Assembly (NCBI GenBank): GCA_910577065.1
Contig: CAJTLD010000020.1
Coordinates: 10,487-24,578 of the forward strand
From: an uncultured Lachnospiraceae bacterium
GTDB taxonomy: Bacteria > Bacillota > Clostridia > Lachnospirales > Lachnospiraceae
Reading direction: 5' to 3'
DNA length: 14,092 nt
Notes under the pieces: model-generated
What the model saw: only the letters and a program-made list of their open reading frames with translations
Database searches by the model: none
Told to the model about the DNA's origin: nothing
Translations under genes and position numbers: made by a program
In this document: positions 1 through 7,044 of the stretch, one piece after another
Numbering within the stretch: position 1 is the stretch's first letter
How the letters are laid out: the number at the start of each line of letters is the position of its first letter

Positions 1-651
1 CCCATCGGAAAGGAAATTCCGGGCAATATGCAGATCATTTTAAACGGGAAGGCCAGCCGCACCGCAAATATTATGGTGCAGAAAAGGCAATCCTATTATA
101 AGCTGCTTGCGCTTGGCGCAAAAGAAAACCTGGTGCATAAGCTGGGATTTATTTATCCGTTTGAGCGGGAAAACAGCTACCGCCACAGGGCTTTAATTTG
201 TACCAATTCCGATCAGATTGAACAGTGCCGCAAACTGGCGGAAGGTTTGCCGCAGATGCAGTTTTATATTGCGGCTTTAACGGAAATGTCTTCCAAACTA
301 ATGCAGATGGAACAATATGAAAACGTCGTCCTGTATCCGAACGTAACAATGAAAATGTTAGACGCGCTGTTTGAAAAATGCGATTATTATTTTGATATCA
401 ACCATGGCGCCCAGATCGTTTCGGCGATCCGCAGGGCATTTCTGCATAACCAGCTGATCTTTGCATTCCAGGAAACGGCGCACGATAAAGATTATGTAGC
501 GGACGAACATATCTATCCGGCCAAGGATGTGGTACAGATGATTTCGGATATCCGGGATATTATGGGGGATGTGGATTCGCTGGAATGGAACCTCAAGCGG
601 CAGCATATGGCGGCTATGGCGGAGACGGAATCCGCTTATGTGAAGCTGTAG
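1..651 (+). CDS. GtfB-like glycosyltransferase / adhesin-glycosylation protein, C-terminal part (5' truncated)
   Basis: The reading frame is open from base 1, so the gene begins upstream of the window; an internal Met codon at 28 is unlikely to be the start and has no ribosome binding site. The visible ~216 residues resemble the C-terminal Rossmann half of GtfB, the partner of GtfA that O-GlcNAcylates serine-rich adhesins in streptococci. Matching segments are a GFIYPF block, ICTNSDQIE, ALTEMSSKLM, LYPN, the FEKCDYYFDINHG block and FAFQETAH. I recognise these from memory of the family, not from a search. The protein would act in the cytoplasm on a secreted substrate. Whether GtfA, SecA2/SecY2 or an adhesin gene lies upstream cannot be seen. 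A GT4-type transferase of another surface polymer is the main alternative. The 91 bases after the stop hold no GC-rich terminator. Confidence 0.62.
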   Translation, partial: PIGKEIPGNMQIILNGKASRTANIMVQKRQSYYKLLALGAKENLVHKLGFIYPFERENSYRHRALICTNSDQIEQCRKLAEGLPQMQFYIAALTEMSSKLMQMEQYENVVLYPNVTMKMLDALFEKCDYYFDINHGAQIVSAIRRAFLHNQLIFAFQETAHDKDYVADEHIYPAKDVVQMISDIRDIMGDVDSLEWNLKRQHMAAMAETESAYVKL

Positions 652-674
652 GAAGCAGAACAGGATTTCATGGA

Positions 675-696
675 AAAATTCATAGAAAATTCATAG
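675..696 (+). repeat. Two tandem 11-bp direct repeats upstream of the cobW-like pair
   Basis: The unit AAAATTCATAG occurs twice back to back (675-685 and 686-696), and a related ATTTCATGG lies just before it at 665-673. A TAGAAT hexamer at 705-710 could be a -10 box, but no -35 box sits at proper spacing. The repeat could be an operator or a chance product of an AT-rich gap. It does not match the Zur box I know from Bacillus. A ribosome binding site AAAGAAAGAAGG (722-733) precedes the start at 743. Confidence 0.35.
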
Positions 697-742
697 TTTT
701 CGGATAGAATAGGATGAACAAAAAAGAAAGAAGGCATATCGC

Positions 743-1873
743 ATGATAAAAATTGACATTATTTCCGGCTTTTTGGGCGCGGGAAAGACCACTTTTATCA
801 AGAAAATGATTGATGAAGTCTATACGGATGAAAAAATAGCCCTGATTGAGAACGAATTTGGTGAAATCGGCATTGACGGCGGATTTCTTAAGGACTCCGG
901 GGTAAATATTACAGAGATGAATTCCGGCTGTATCTGCTGTTCCCTGGTCGGGGATTTTGGAAAAAATTTAAACGAAGTGATTACAGCTTATCATCCGGAT
1001 CGTATCATCATCGAACCGTCGGGCGTCGGGAAATTGTCGGACGTTATAAAATCCGTCGTTGATATCGAAAAAGAACAGGATGTAAAACGAAACGCCCTTG
1101 TGACGATTGTAAACGCAAAAAAAGCGTTAAAGCAGATGAAAGCGTTCGGGGAATTTTTTAATAACCAGATTGCATACGCAACGACAGTTGTGTTAAGCCG
1201 GACGCAGAACACAACGACGGAACAGCTTGAACTTTGCGTAAAGCAGATGCAGGCGTTAAATAAAAAAGCGGCGATCATTACAACGCCGTGGGATTCGATT
1301 TCCGGGGAACAGATTTTAAAGGTCATCGAAGGACAGGACTCCCTGGAAATGAAGACGCTTGCAGAAGAAGACCGCCGCAGGGAAGAGCAGGAGCATGCGC
1401 ATCACGAGGAATGCCATCACGATCATGGACAGCATGGGGAATGTCATCAGGAACATGCACATCAGGAAGGATGCCATCACGAACATGGGCATCATACGGG
1501 ATGCCGTCAGGAACATGAACATCATGAGGGATGCCATCACGATCATGCGCATCATGAACATAATTGCGGACATGAGCATGGGCGCCGCCATGCGGACGAT
1601 ATTTTTATGAGTTGGGGGAAAGAAACCCCGCGTAAATATACAAAAGATGATTTGGAACAGATTCTGAAAACGCTGTCCGAAGGCAGCGGATATGGAGAAA
1701 TCTTACGGGCAAAAGGCATGGTGGAAGATACGGAAGGCTTCTGGCTCTATTTTGATTTGGTGCCAGGAGAATATGAAATCCGCAGCGGGGAGCCGGACTA
1801 CACAGGACGGCTTTGTGTAATTGGAACGGATATGGACGAACATAAACTAGAAGAACTGTTTAAAATCTCGTAA
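743..1873 (+). CDS. CobW/G3E-family P-loop GTPase, probable metallochaperone, with His/Cys-rich repeat
   Basis: A 376-residue protein of the COG0523 (CobW, YjiA, ZagA/YciC) family, which uses GTP hydrolysis to deliver metal ions to cytoplasmic targets. The P-loop GFLGAGKT is at residues 9-16 and the family metal-binding CxCC is at C63, C65 and C66 (GCICCS). A NEFG block is at 37-40 and an EPSG block at 91-94. The usual guanine-specificity NKxD is replaced by SRTQ near residue 152. Residues 218-283 form a histidine/cysteine repeat (27 His, 6 Cys). Residues ~284-374 form the CobW C-terminal domain. The start is supported by an A/G-rich ribosome binding site about 10 bases upstream. The gene is followed after 21 bases by a second CobW-like gene, so the two are very likely one operon. 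The metal is not determined; zinc is the commonest guess for His-rich members, while cobalt, nickel or iron remain possible. Confidence 0.9.
   Translation: MIKIDIISGFLGAGKTTFIKKMIDEVYTDEKIALIENEFGEIGIDGGFLKDSGVNITEMNSGCICCSLVGDFGKNLNEVITAYHPDRIIIEPSGVGKLSDVIKSVVDIEKEQDVKRNALVTIVNAKKALKQMKAFGEFFNNQIAYATTVVLSRTQNTTTEQLELCVKQMQALNKKAAIITTPWDSISGEQILKVIEGQDSLEMKTLAEEDRRREEQEHAHHEECHHDHGQHGECHQEHAHQEGCHHEHGHHTGCRQEHEHHEGCHHDHAHHEHNCGHEHGRRHADDIFMSWGKETPRKYTKDDLEQILKTLSEGSGYGEILRAKGMVEDTEGFWLYFDLVPGEYEIRSGEPDYTGRLCVIGTDMDEHKLEELFKIS
1394..1591 (+). repeat. In-frame 30-bp tandem repeats encoding a His/Cys decapeptide
   Basis: Five consecutive 30-bp units (1394-1543) encode ten-residue repeats of the type H-x-H-H-E-G-C-H-H-E/D, at residues 218-227, 228-237, 238-247, 248-257 and 258-267. 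A sixth, degenerate unit runs to residue 283. Every full unit has Cys at position 7 and His at positions 1, 3 or 4, and 8 or 9. The regular period and shared codons indicate expansion by unit duplication. The probable role is metal storage or buffering next to the GTPase domain. Confidence 0.9.
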
Positions 1874-1894
1874 GGCTGAGGGAAAGGGACAAAA

Positions 1895-2839
1895 ATGATA
1901 GAAGAGATACCCGTATATTTGTTTACCGGTTTTATGGACAGCGGAAAAACCAGCCTGATCTGCCAGACGCTTCTGGCGGAACAGTTCGGCGACGGTGCAA
2001 AAACACTTTTGATTGCCTGTGAAGACGGCGAGGAAGAATACGATGAGGATGCGTTAAAGAAGGTAAATACCCGGCTTTTGATGATAGAAGAAGAGGAAGA
2101 TTTTACGGAAGCGCTGTTAAAGAATATCCATTCGCAGTATCTTCCGGATCAGGTCTTTCTGGAGTACAACGGCACATGGGGGATGGACACGCTCCTTGAA
2201 ATGCAGCTTCCGGAAGGATGGGTAATTGTACAGTCCCTTGCTACCGTGGACGCTGCAACTTTTGATATGTATTTAACAAACATGCGGGCCATGATTCTGG
2301 AACAGCTTTTTAAAGCGGACGTGATTATATTTAACCGCTGTACGGATACGACGCCCAAAGGGAAATTCCGCCGCGCCGTCAAAGCCGTAAACCGCCCGGC
2401 TCAGATCGTATATGAACGGGCGGACGGGACCATAGATGAAACGGAAGAAGATCTTCCGTTTGATATCAACCAGGACGTAATAGAAATTTCGGACGCCGAT
2501 TATGCAATCTGGTATATGGACGCACAGGAAAACTACAAAAAATACGACGGTAAAAAAGTGGAATTTACAGGGCTTGTCTACAATCCGGATAAGCTGAAAA
2601 AAGGCGTAATGGTACCCGGCAGGTTTGCAATGACCTGCTGTATCGAAGACGTCACTTTTTTAGGATTTAAGTGCAAATATCCGGATTCCAAGCAGATTCC
2701 ACATAAATCCTGGATTCATATTATAGCGAAAATCCAGGTGGAATTTGCCATGGAATATAAGGGAAAAGGGCCGGTGTTATACCCGGTGCTGATCGAACCG
2801 GCAGAGAAACCGGAGGATGAACTGGTATATTTTTCGTAA
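1895..2839 (+). CDS. CobW-like P-loop protein fused to a YcgQ/DUF1980-like C-terminal domain
   Basis: A 314-residue protein. Residues 6-~185 form a CobW-like GTPase core: P-loop GFMDSGKTS at 12-20, a LEYNG block at 89-93 in the place of the EPSG motif of its neighbour, and FNRCT near 146-150 where the guanine-recognition NKxD would be. The CxCC metal motif is absent; an acidic stretch (residues ~43-70) lies in that part of the fold. Residues ~200-312 resemble the C-terminal domain of the TIGR03943/YcgQ family: a GKKVEFTG strand (219-226), then PGRFAMTCC at 241-249 and a W-I-H-I-x-A-K-I strand at 273-280. YcgQ is normally a separate protein next to a YcgR permease and a CobW gene. The gene starts 21 bases after its CobW neighbour, with a GGAAAGGG ribosome binding site (1881-1888). 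Function is inferred: a metal- or folate-linked accessory GTPase. No YcgR-like permease is in the window. Confidence 0.8.
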   Translation: MIEEIPVYLFTGFMDSGKTSLICQTLLAEQFGDGAKTLLIACEDGEEEYDEDALKKVNTRLLMIEEEEDFTEALLKNIHSQYLPDQVFLEYNGTWGMDTLLEMQLPEGWVIVQSLATVDAATFDMYLTNMRAMILEQLFKADVIIFNRCTDTTPKGKFRRAVKAVNRPAQIVYERADGTIDETEEDLPFDINQDVIEISDADYAIWYMDAQENYKKYDGKKVEFTGLVYNPDKLKKGVMVPGRFAMTCCIEDVTFLGFKCKYPDSKQIPHKSWIHIIAKIQVEFAMEYKGKGPVLYPVLIEPAEKPEDELVYFS

Positions 2840-2903
2840 AAGAGTTCCTTATCTTTTATTGCGGCCGCCCACACCTGAGGCGTTTACCATACATCTTTCG
2901 TTT

Positions 2904-2929
2904 TTCTTAAGAATCATTTACAAAATGAT
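2904..2929. promoter_or_regulatory. Two adjacent perfect palindromes, candidate operator
   Basis: TTCTTAAGAA (2904-2913) is a perfect 10-bp palindrome. It is followed immediately by ATCATTT-ACA-AAATGAT (2913-2929), a perfect 7-3-7 inverted repeat. Both lie 27-50 bases upstream of the -10 box of the amidase-deacetylase gene. The second could also act as a weak AT-rich terminator for the CobW pair, since a run of five T follows at 2936-2940. The binding protein is unknown. Confidence 0.35.
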
Positions 2930-2952
2930 CATAGGTTTTTGGGGTGGGATTG

Positions 2953-2961
2953 TGTTATACT
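2953..2961 (+). promoter_or_regulatory. Extended -10 promoter for the amidase-deacetylase gene
   Basis: TGTTATACT gives a TGn extension and a TATACT -10 hexamer (2956-2961), about 70 bases before the start codon. No convincing TTGACA-like -35 is found 16-18 bases upstream, as expected for an extended -10 promoter. The same bases, read as TATACTA, are also close to the sigma-G -10 consensus CATACTA, which would fit a sporulation gene, but no matching sigma-G -35 is seen. An imperfect hairpin (TACCTTT 2969-2975 with AAGGGTA 2983-2989) overlaps the likely transcript start. The rest of the 190-base gap 2840-3029 shows no gene. Confidence 0.5.
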
Positions 2962-3029
2962 ATCTGGGTACCTTTCGTGGACAAGGGTAGCTTTTGGAAA
3001 AAAATAAACAGGACGGATGAGGAAAAAGC

Positions 3030-4664
3030 ATGAAATATATCAGAGAAAAAGACGGCAGGCGTGAAATTGTAGAAAAAAGGCGTCACAGCCGTGCCTATTG
3101 GATACAGGCCGTTTTAAAATGGTCTTTTTGTATTGGAATTTTAACGCTGACCCTGCTTGTGTGCGGGTTTTTGGATAAAAAACTAAACGACGGGAAATTT
3201 GTAAAAAAAATTACGGGGGCGCAGCCGGAAGAACCTGTGCAAAAAGATACGGAAACCGTTCCGGAGCCGGAAACGGAACAGGAACCGCAGCCGGAGGAAG
3301 ATAAGCTTAGCGTATGTATAGATCCCGGGCACGGCGGGATGGATCCCGGCTGTGATTTCGACGGGCGCATTGAATCCGAGGACAACTGGAAACTGGCGCA
3401 GGAATTAAAACGTGAACTGGAAAGCGCAGGCATCGAGGTTATTATGACCAGGGAAGACAACGATACGAAAGTGTTCTTAAAAGACCGTGTGGAAATTGCA
3501 AACGCTTCCGATGCAGATTATTTTATTTCGCTGCACCGCAATAAGGGAGACGGATACGGCGTTGAAACATGGATGACGGGAACCGCCGGAAGCGTTACGG
3601 ATGCTCTGACCAAAAATGTACATAATGCGATTGTAGCCGCAGGCGTACAGCGTGATCGGGGCATAAAACTGGGAACGGAAACCGGGGAAGGTTCGGATTA
3701 TTACGTTATAGGCAATACGACCATGCCCGCATGCTTAATCGAATTTGGCTTTATCAACAGCGGGGAAGACAACCGCCTGTTCGATGAAAATCTGACGGCA
3801 TATGCAAAGGCGATTGCAGGAGCTCTTGCGGATACGTATGCACAGTATGGGGAATCGGAGGATCTGCCTGCAGATGAAACCGGCGGCGAAGGGGAAGCTG
3901 CGACAGGAGCGGGCAAGCAGGGGCTTCGCCTTACCTATCCCGCTATTGACAATATAAGCGCCTTAAACGGCGAAACGCTTGACTGGGGGCAGGGGACGAA
4001 TGTCGATGAGCAGAACCGCCCGACCGGTTCTTTAAGCTATCAGGAAAAGTTTAAAGATTATACGGCGGATTTTATCGTCCCTACTACCGAAAAAAAGATA
4101 TACCTGACGTTGGACGAGGGTTATGAATACGGATGCACGCCGACCATTTTAAGCACCTTAAAGGAGAAGGGCGTAAAAGCGGTATTTTTTGTGACACAGC
4201 CGTATATCAATTCCTCTCCGGAACTGGTCAGGCAGATGATAGACGACGGGCATATTTTGGGAAACCATTCCCTGACGCATCCTTCCGCAGGGCTTCCGAG
4301 CCAGTCGGTAGAGGAACAGCAGAAGGAAGTTATGGACGTCCATAATTTTGTCAAGGAAAACTATAATTACGATATGTTTTTATTCCGTTTTCCGGCGGGC
4401 AAATTCAGCGAACAGTCGCTTGCGGTTTTAAACAACTGCGGTTACCGGAGCGTGTTCTGGAGCTTTGCTTATCTGGATTATGACGTGGAAAACCAGCCGG
4501 ATGAAGGCGAATCGCTGAATAAAATGTTGGAGCGTCTGCATCCGGGGGCAATTTACCTGCTGCATGCGGAATCCTGGACAAATACAAATGTGCTTGGGTC
4601 ATTTATCGACAAGGCGCGGGAAGCCGGATATGAATTTGCGGATTATTCGGAATTGGTGCAGTAA
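3030..4664 (+). CDS. N-acetylmuramoyl-L-alanine amidase fused to PdaA-type polysaccharide deacetylase
   Basis: A 544-residue bifunctional, membrane-anchored cell-wall enzyme. Residues 29-47 form one hydrophobic N-terminal anchor, followed by a Pro/Glu-rich linker (65-92). Residues 93-272 are Amidase_3, a zinc amidase that removes the peptide from muramic acid: H101 in DPGHGG, E117 (or E115), H169 in SLHRN and E238 in LIEFGF are the likely zinc and catalytic residues. After a Gly/Glu/Ala-rich linker (275-298), residues ~300-544 are a NodB-fold deacetylase of the PdaA type: TLDEGYE (360-366, base D362), H413 and H417 in NHSLTH, R453-x-P-x-G and LLH512. The pre-domain segment with ETLDWG also matches PdaA. 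In Bacillus, CwlD and PdaA act one after the other to make muramic-delta-lactam in spore cortex; here both are on one chain. The start follows GGATGAGG (3014-3021). The gene stands alone between two promoters. Confidence 0.9.
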   Translation: MKYIREKDGRREIVEKRRHSRAYWIQAVLKWSFCIGILTLTLLVCGFLDKKLNDGKFVKKITGAQPEEPVQKDTETVPEPETEQEPQPEEDKLSVCIDPGHGGMDPGCDFDGRIESEDNWKLAQELKRELESAGIEVIMTREDNDTKVFLKDRVEIANASDADYFISLHRNKGDGYGVETWMTGTAGSVTDALTKNVHNAIVAAGVQRDRGIKLGTETGEGSDYYVIGNTTMPACLIEFGFINSGEDNRLFDENLTAYAKAIAGALADTYAQYGESEDLPADETGGEGEAATGAGKQGLRLTYPAIDNISALNGETLDWGQGTNVDEQNRPTGSLSYQEKFKDYTADFIVPTTEKKIYLTLDEGYEYGCTPTILSTLKEKGVKAVFFVTQPYINSSPELVRQMIDDGHILGNHSLTHPSAGLPSQSVEEQQKEVMDVHNFVKENYNYDMFLFRFPAGKFSEQSLAVLNNCGYRSVFWSFAYLDYDVENQPDEGESLNKMLERLHPGAIYLLHAESWTNTNVLGSFIDKAREAGYEFADYSELVQ

Positions 4665-4676
4665 CGTAATTTTTCA

Positions 4677-4705
4677 TTGAATTTTACAATAGGATCCGGT
4701 ATGAT
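4677..4705 (+). promoter_or_regulatory. Sigma-A-type promoter of the nfnAB operon
   Basis: TTGAAT (4677-4682) and TATGAT (4700-4705) are separated by exactly 17 bases. The -35 box begins 13 bases after the stop codon of the upstream gene. Transcription would start near 4712. Confidence 0.75.
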
Positions 4706-4708
4706 AAG

Positions 4709-4733
4709 AAAGGCGGGGCAGCGCACCGCCTTT
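4709..4733 (+). terminator. Hairpin between the upstream gene and nfnA; terminator or 5'-leader stem-loop
   Basis: AAAGGCGG (4709-4716) and CCGCCTTT (4726-4733) form a perfect 8-bp stem with a 9-base loop, followed by AAAC and five T (4738-4742). For transcripts arriving from the amidase-deacetylase gene this could be a terminator. For the nfn promoter the stem falls at the very 5' end of the message. The T-run is displaced from the stem by four bases, so termination strength is uncertain. Confidence 0.5.
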
Positions 4734-4755
4734 AAACTTTTTGGGAAAAAATGTT

Positions 4756-4762
4756 GAGGAGG
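4756..4762 (+). promoter_or_regulatory. Ribosome binding site that sets the nfnA start
   Basis: GAGGAGG lies 6 bases before ATG 4769 and inside the reading frame of an earlier ATG at 4751. This shows that the upstream ATG, which would add six residues encoded by the ribosome binding site, is not the real start. Confidence 0.85.
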
Positions 4763-4768
4763 ACAAAG

Positions 4769-5656
4769 ATGTATCCAATCGTACGAAGAGAAGAATTGGC
4801 AGACAAAATTTTTCTGATGGATGTCAAAGCGCCGAGGGTGGCAAAGACATGTGAACCAGGGCAGTTTGTGATTGTAAAAATGGACGAAGCGGGGGAACGC
4901 ATTCCATTGACGGTCTGCGATTACGACAGGGAAGCCGGGACGGTGACAATCGTATTCCAGACCGTCGGAGCGTCTACAAAACGTATGGAAGCCTTAAACG
5001 AAGGCGATAGCTTCCAGGATTTTGTGGGACCGTTAGGCTGCGCTTCCGAACTGATTGAAATGGATATAGAAGAACTTAAGAAAAAGAAAATCGTATTTAT
5101 AGCAGGCGGCGTCGGAACGGCTCCGGTGTATCCGCAGGTAAAATGGCTGCATGAGCATGGCGTGGACTGCGACGTAATTATGGGCTCTAAGACAAAGGAT
5201 TTGCTGATTTTGAAGGATGAGATGGAAAAGGTTGCAACAAACCTTTACGTTACGACGGACGACGGCAGCTACGGCTTTCACGGCATGGGAACGGATCAGC
5301 TGAAAGCTTTAGTCAACGGCGGCAAAGAATACGATCACTGCGTTGCCATTGGCCCTATGATTATGATGAAATTTGTATGTCTTTTGACGAAGGAATTACA
5401 TATCCCTACGGTGGTTTCAATGAACCCGATTATGGTAGACGGCACGGGCATGTGCGGCGCATGCCGTTTAACGGTAGGGGACGAAGTAAAATTTGCCTGC
5501 GTAGACGGTCCGGAATTTGACGGCCATCTGGTGGATTTTGATCAGGCGATGAAACGCCAGCAGCTATACAAAACAGAAGAAGGCAGGGCTATGTTAAAAC
5601 TGGAAGAAGGGGATACCCACCATGGCGGCTGCGGACAATGCGGAGGTGACAAATAA
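4769..5656 (+). CDS. nfnA: NfnA, ferredoxin:NADP+ oxidoreductase small (FAD / [2Fe-2S]) subunit
   Basis: A 295-residue subunit of NfnAB, the cytoplasmic flavin-based bifurcating enzyme that couples NADH and reduced ferredoxin oxidation to NADP+ reduction. It belongs to the PyrK-like (sulfide/dihydroorotate dehydrogenase electron-transfer) reductases. The FAD-binding barrel has R44-x-P-L-T, the nucleotide-binding half has GGVGTAP (113-119), and the C-terminal cluster domain has C229, C232 and C244. D224 is placed to be the fourth ligand, as described for the Asp/three-Cys [2Fe-2S] cluster of Thermotoga NfnA. The C terminus ends in an extra H284-H285-x-x-C288-x-x-C291 motif. The stop overlaps the nfnB start by one base (TAATG), indicating translational coupling. 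PyrK is the main alternative, but the partner gene settles the assignment. Confidence 0.9.
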   Translation: MYPIVRREELADKIFLMDVKAPRVAKTCEPGQFVIVKMDEAGERIPLTVCDYDREAGTVTIVFQTVGASTKRMEALNEGDSFQDFVGPLGCASELIEMDIEELKKKKIVFIAGGVGTAPVYPQVKWLHEHGVDCDVIMGSKTKDLLILKDEMEKVATNLYVTTDDGSYGFHGMGTDQLKALVNGGKEYDHCVAIGPMIMMKFVCLLTKELHIPTVVSMNPIMVDGTGMCGACRLTVGDEVKFACVDGPEFDGHLVDFDQAMKRQQLYKTEEGRAMLKLEEGDTHHGGCGQCGGDK

Positions 5657-7041
5657 TGGACGTATTAAAGAAAGTACCGGTAAGGGAGCAGGAGCCCGCG
5701 GTTCGTGCAAAGAATTTCGAAGAAGTGTGTCTGGGATATAACGAAGAAGAAGCGGTAAAAGAAGCGGAACGCTGTTTGGGCTGCAAAAATGCCCAGTGTA
5801 TCAAAGGCTGCCCGGTTGCGATTGACATTCCCGGATTTGTTTCCCGGATTAAGGAAGGGGAATTTGAAAAAGCGTATGAAGTAATCAGCGAATCAAGCGC
5901 GCTTCCGGCAGTCTGCGGCCGTGTCTGCCCGCAGGAAAGCCAGTGCGAAGGCAAATGTATCCGCGGTTTTAAAGGCGAGCCGGTTTCCATTGGTAAGCTG
6001 GAACGGTTTACGGCGGATTGGGCAAGGGAGCATGGGATTGTGCCGAAGAAGAACGAAAACGGGAACGGGCGCAAGGTGGCCGTAATCGGTTCCGGCCCTG
6101 CGGGCTTAACCTGCGCCGGAGATCTGGCCAGGATAGGATACGACGTTACCATATTTGAAGCGCTGCACGAACCCGGCGGCGTATTGATTTACGGGATTCC
6201 GGAGTTCCGTCTTCCCAAGGAAGAAGTCGTGGCAAAGGAAGTGGAAAACGTAAAAGCGCTTGGCGTTAAAATTGAAACCAACGTGGTAATCGGCAAGTCG
6301 ACGACGATTGACGAACTGATGGAAGAAGAAGGCTTTGAAGCCGTATTTATCGGTTCGGGCGCAGGCCTTCCGCGGTTTATGGGAATCCCGGGCGAGCAGG
6401 CAAACGGCGTATTTTCCGCCAATGAGTTTTTGACCAGGAACAACCTGATGAAAGCGTTCCGGGAAGATTATGACACCCCGATTATGAAAGGCAGGAAGGT
6501 AGCCGTAGTCGGCGGCGGCAACGTGGCGATGGATGCGGCAAGGACGGCCCTCCGGCTTGGGGCGGAAGTACATATCGTATACCGCAGGAGCGAAGCGGAA
6601 CTTCCGGCGCGTGTGGAGGAAGTACACCATGCAAAAGAAGAGGGGATTATTTTTAACCTCCTGACAAACCCGGTGGAGATTTTAGTGGATGACAACGGAT
6701 GGGTAAAGGGCATGACCTGCATTCGTATGGAACTTGGCGAGCCGGACGAATCCGGGCGCAGATCTCCGGTGGAGGTAGAGGGTTCCGAGTTTGACATAGA
6801 ACTGGATACCGTAATTATGTCGCTTGGAACTTCGCCGAATCCGCTGATTTCGTCTACGACAAAAGGGCTTGATATAAATCGCAGAAAGTGTATCGTAGCC
6901 AAAGAAGAAGACGGGGCGACGTCGAAACCGGGTGTATTTGCAGGCGGGGACGCGGTAACCGGAGCGGCGACTGTTATTCTTGCAATGGGAGCCGGGAAAG
7001 CGGCGGCAAAAGGAATCCACGAATATTTATCAGGCAAATAG
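5656..7041 (+). CDS. nfnB: NfnB, ferredoxin:NADP+ oxidoreductase large subunit (GltA-type, glutamate-synthase small-chain family)
   Basis: A 461-residue flavoprotein, the bifurcating subunit of NfnAB. The N-terminal domain holds two groups of four cysteines for [4Fe-4S] clusters: C40, C43, C48, C52 and C87, C91, C97, C101. The FAD dinucleotide fold is at VAVIGSGPAG (141-150), and the NADPH fold is at VAVVGGGNVA (282-291), followed by the R310-R311 pair typical of NADP(H) binding. The FAGGDAVTG block near the C terminus closes the FAD site. The length fits homotetrameric GltA (TIGR01316) and NfnB. Annotation pipelines often call such genes gltA or NADPH-glutamate synthase small chain, but with nfnA directly upstream and no large glutamate-synthase gene present, NfnB is the better name. 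A strong terminator follows. Confidence 0.92.
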   Translation: MDVLKKVPVREQEPAVRAKNFEEVCLGYNEEEAVKEAERCLGCKNAQCIKGCPVAIDIPGFVSRIKEGEFEKAYEVISESSALPAVCGRVCPQESQCEGKCIRGFKGEPVSIGKLERFTADWAREHGIVPKKNENGNGRKVAVIGSGPAGLTCAGDLARIGYDVTIFEALHEPGGVLIYGIPEFRLPKEEVVAKEVENVKALGVKIETNVVIGKSTTIDELMEEEGFEAVFIGSGAGLPRFMGIPGEQANGVFSANEFLTRNNLMKAFREDYDTPIMKGRKVAVVGGGNVAMDAARTALRLGAEVHIVYRRSEAELPARVEEVHHAKEEGIIFNLLTNPVEILVDDNGWVKGMTCIRMELGEPDESGRRSPVEVEGSEFDIELDTVIMSLGTSPNPLISSTTKGLDINRRKCIVAKEEDGATSKPGVFAGGDAVTGAATVILAMGAGKAAAKGIHEYLSGK

Positions 7042-7044
7042 AGC

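Noticed and set aside
1394..1591. Possible CRISPR array or satellite
   Set aside because: The 30-bp units are contiguous without spacers and keep the reading frame of the CobW protein.
2840..2903. Possible terminator or riboswitch after the CobW pair
   Set aside because: The GCGGCCGC stretch (2861-2868) is self-complementary but has no T-run, and no known riboswitch pattern was recognised.
4751..4771. Upstream ATG start for nfnA
   Set aside because: The GAGGAGG site lies inside that extension and points to ATG 4769.
5589..6630. Long minus-strand open frames opposite nfnB (5589-6152 and 6106-6630)
   Set aside because: They lie fully under a strong plus-strand gene, have no ribosome binding site or recognisable domain, and arise from the codon bias of nfnB.
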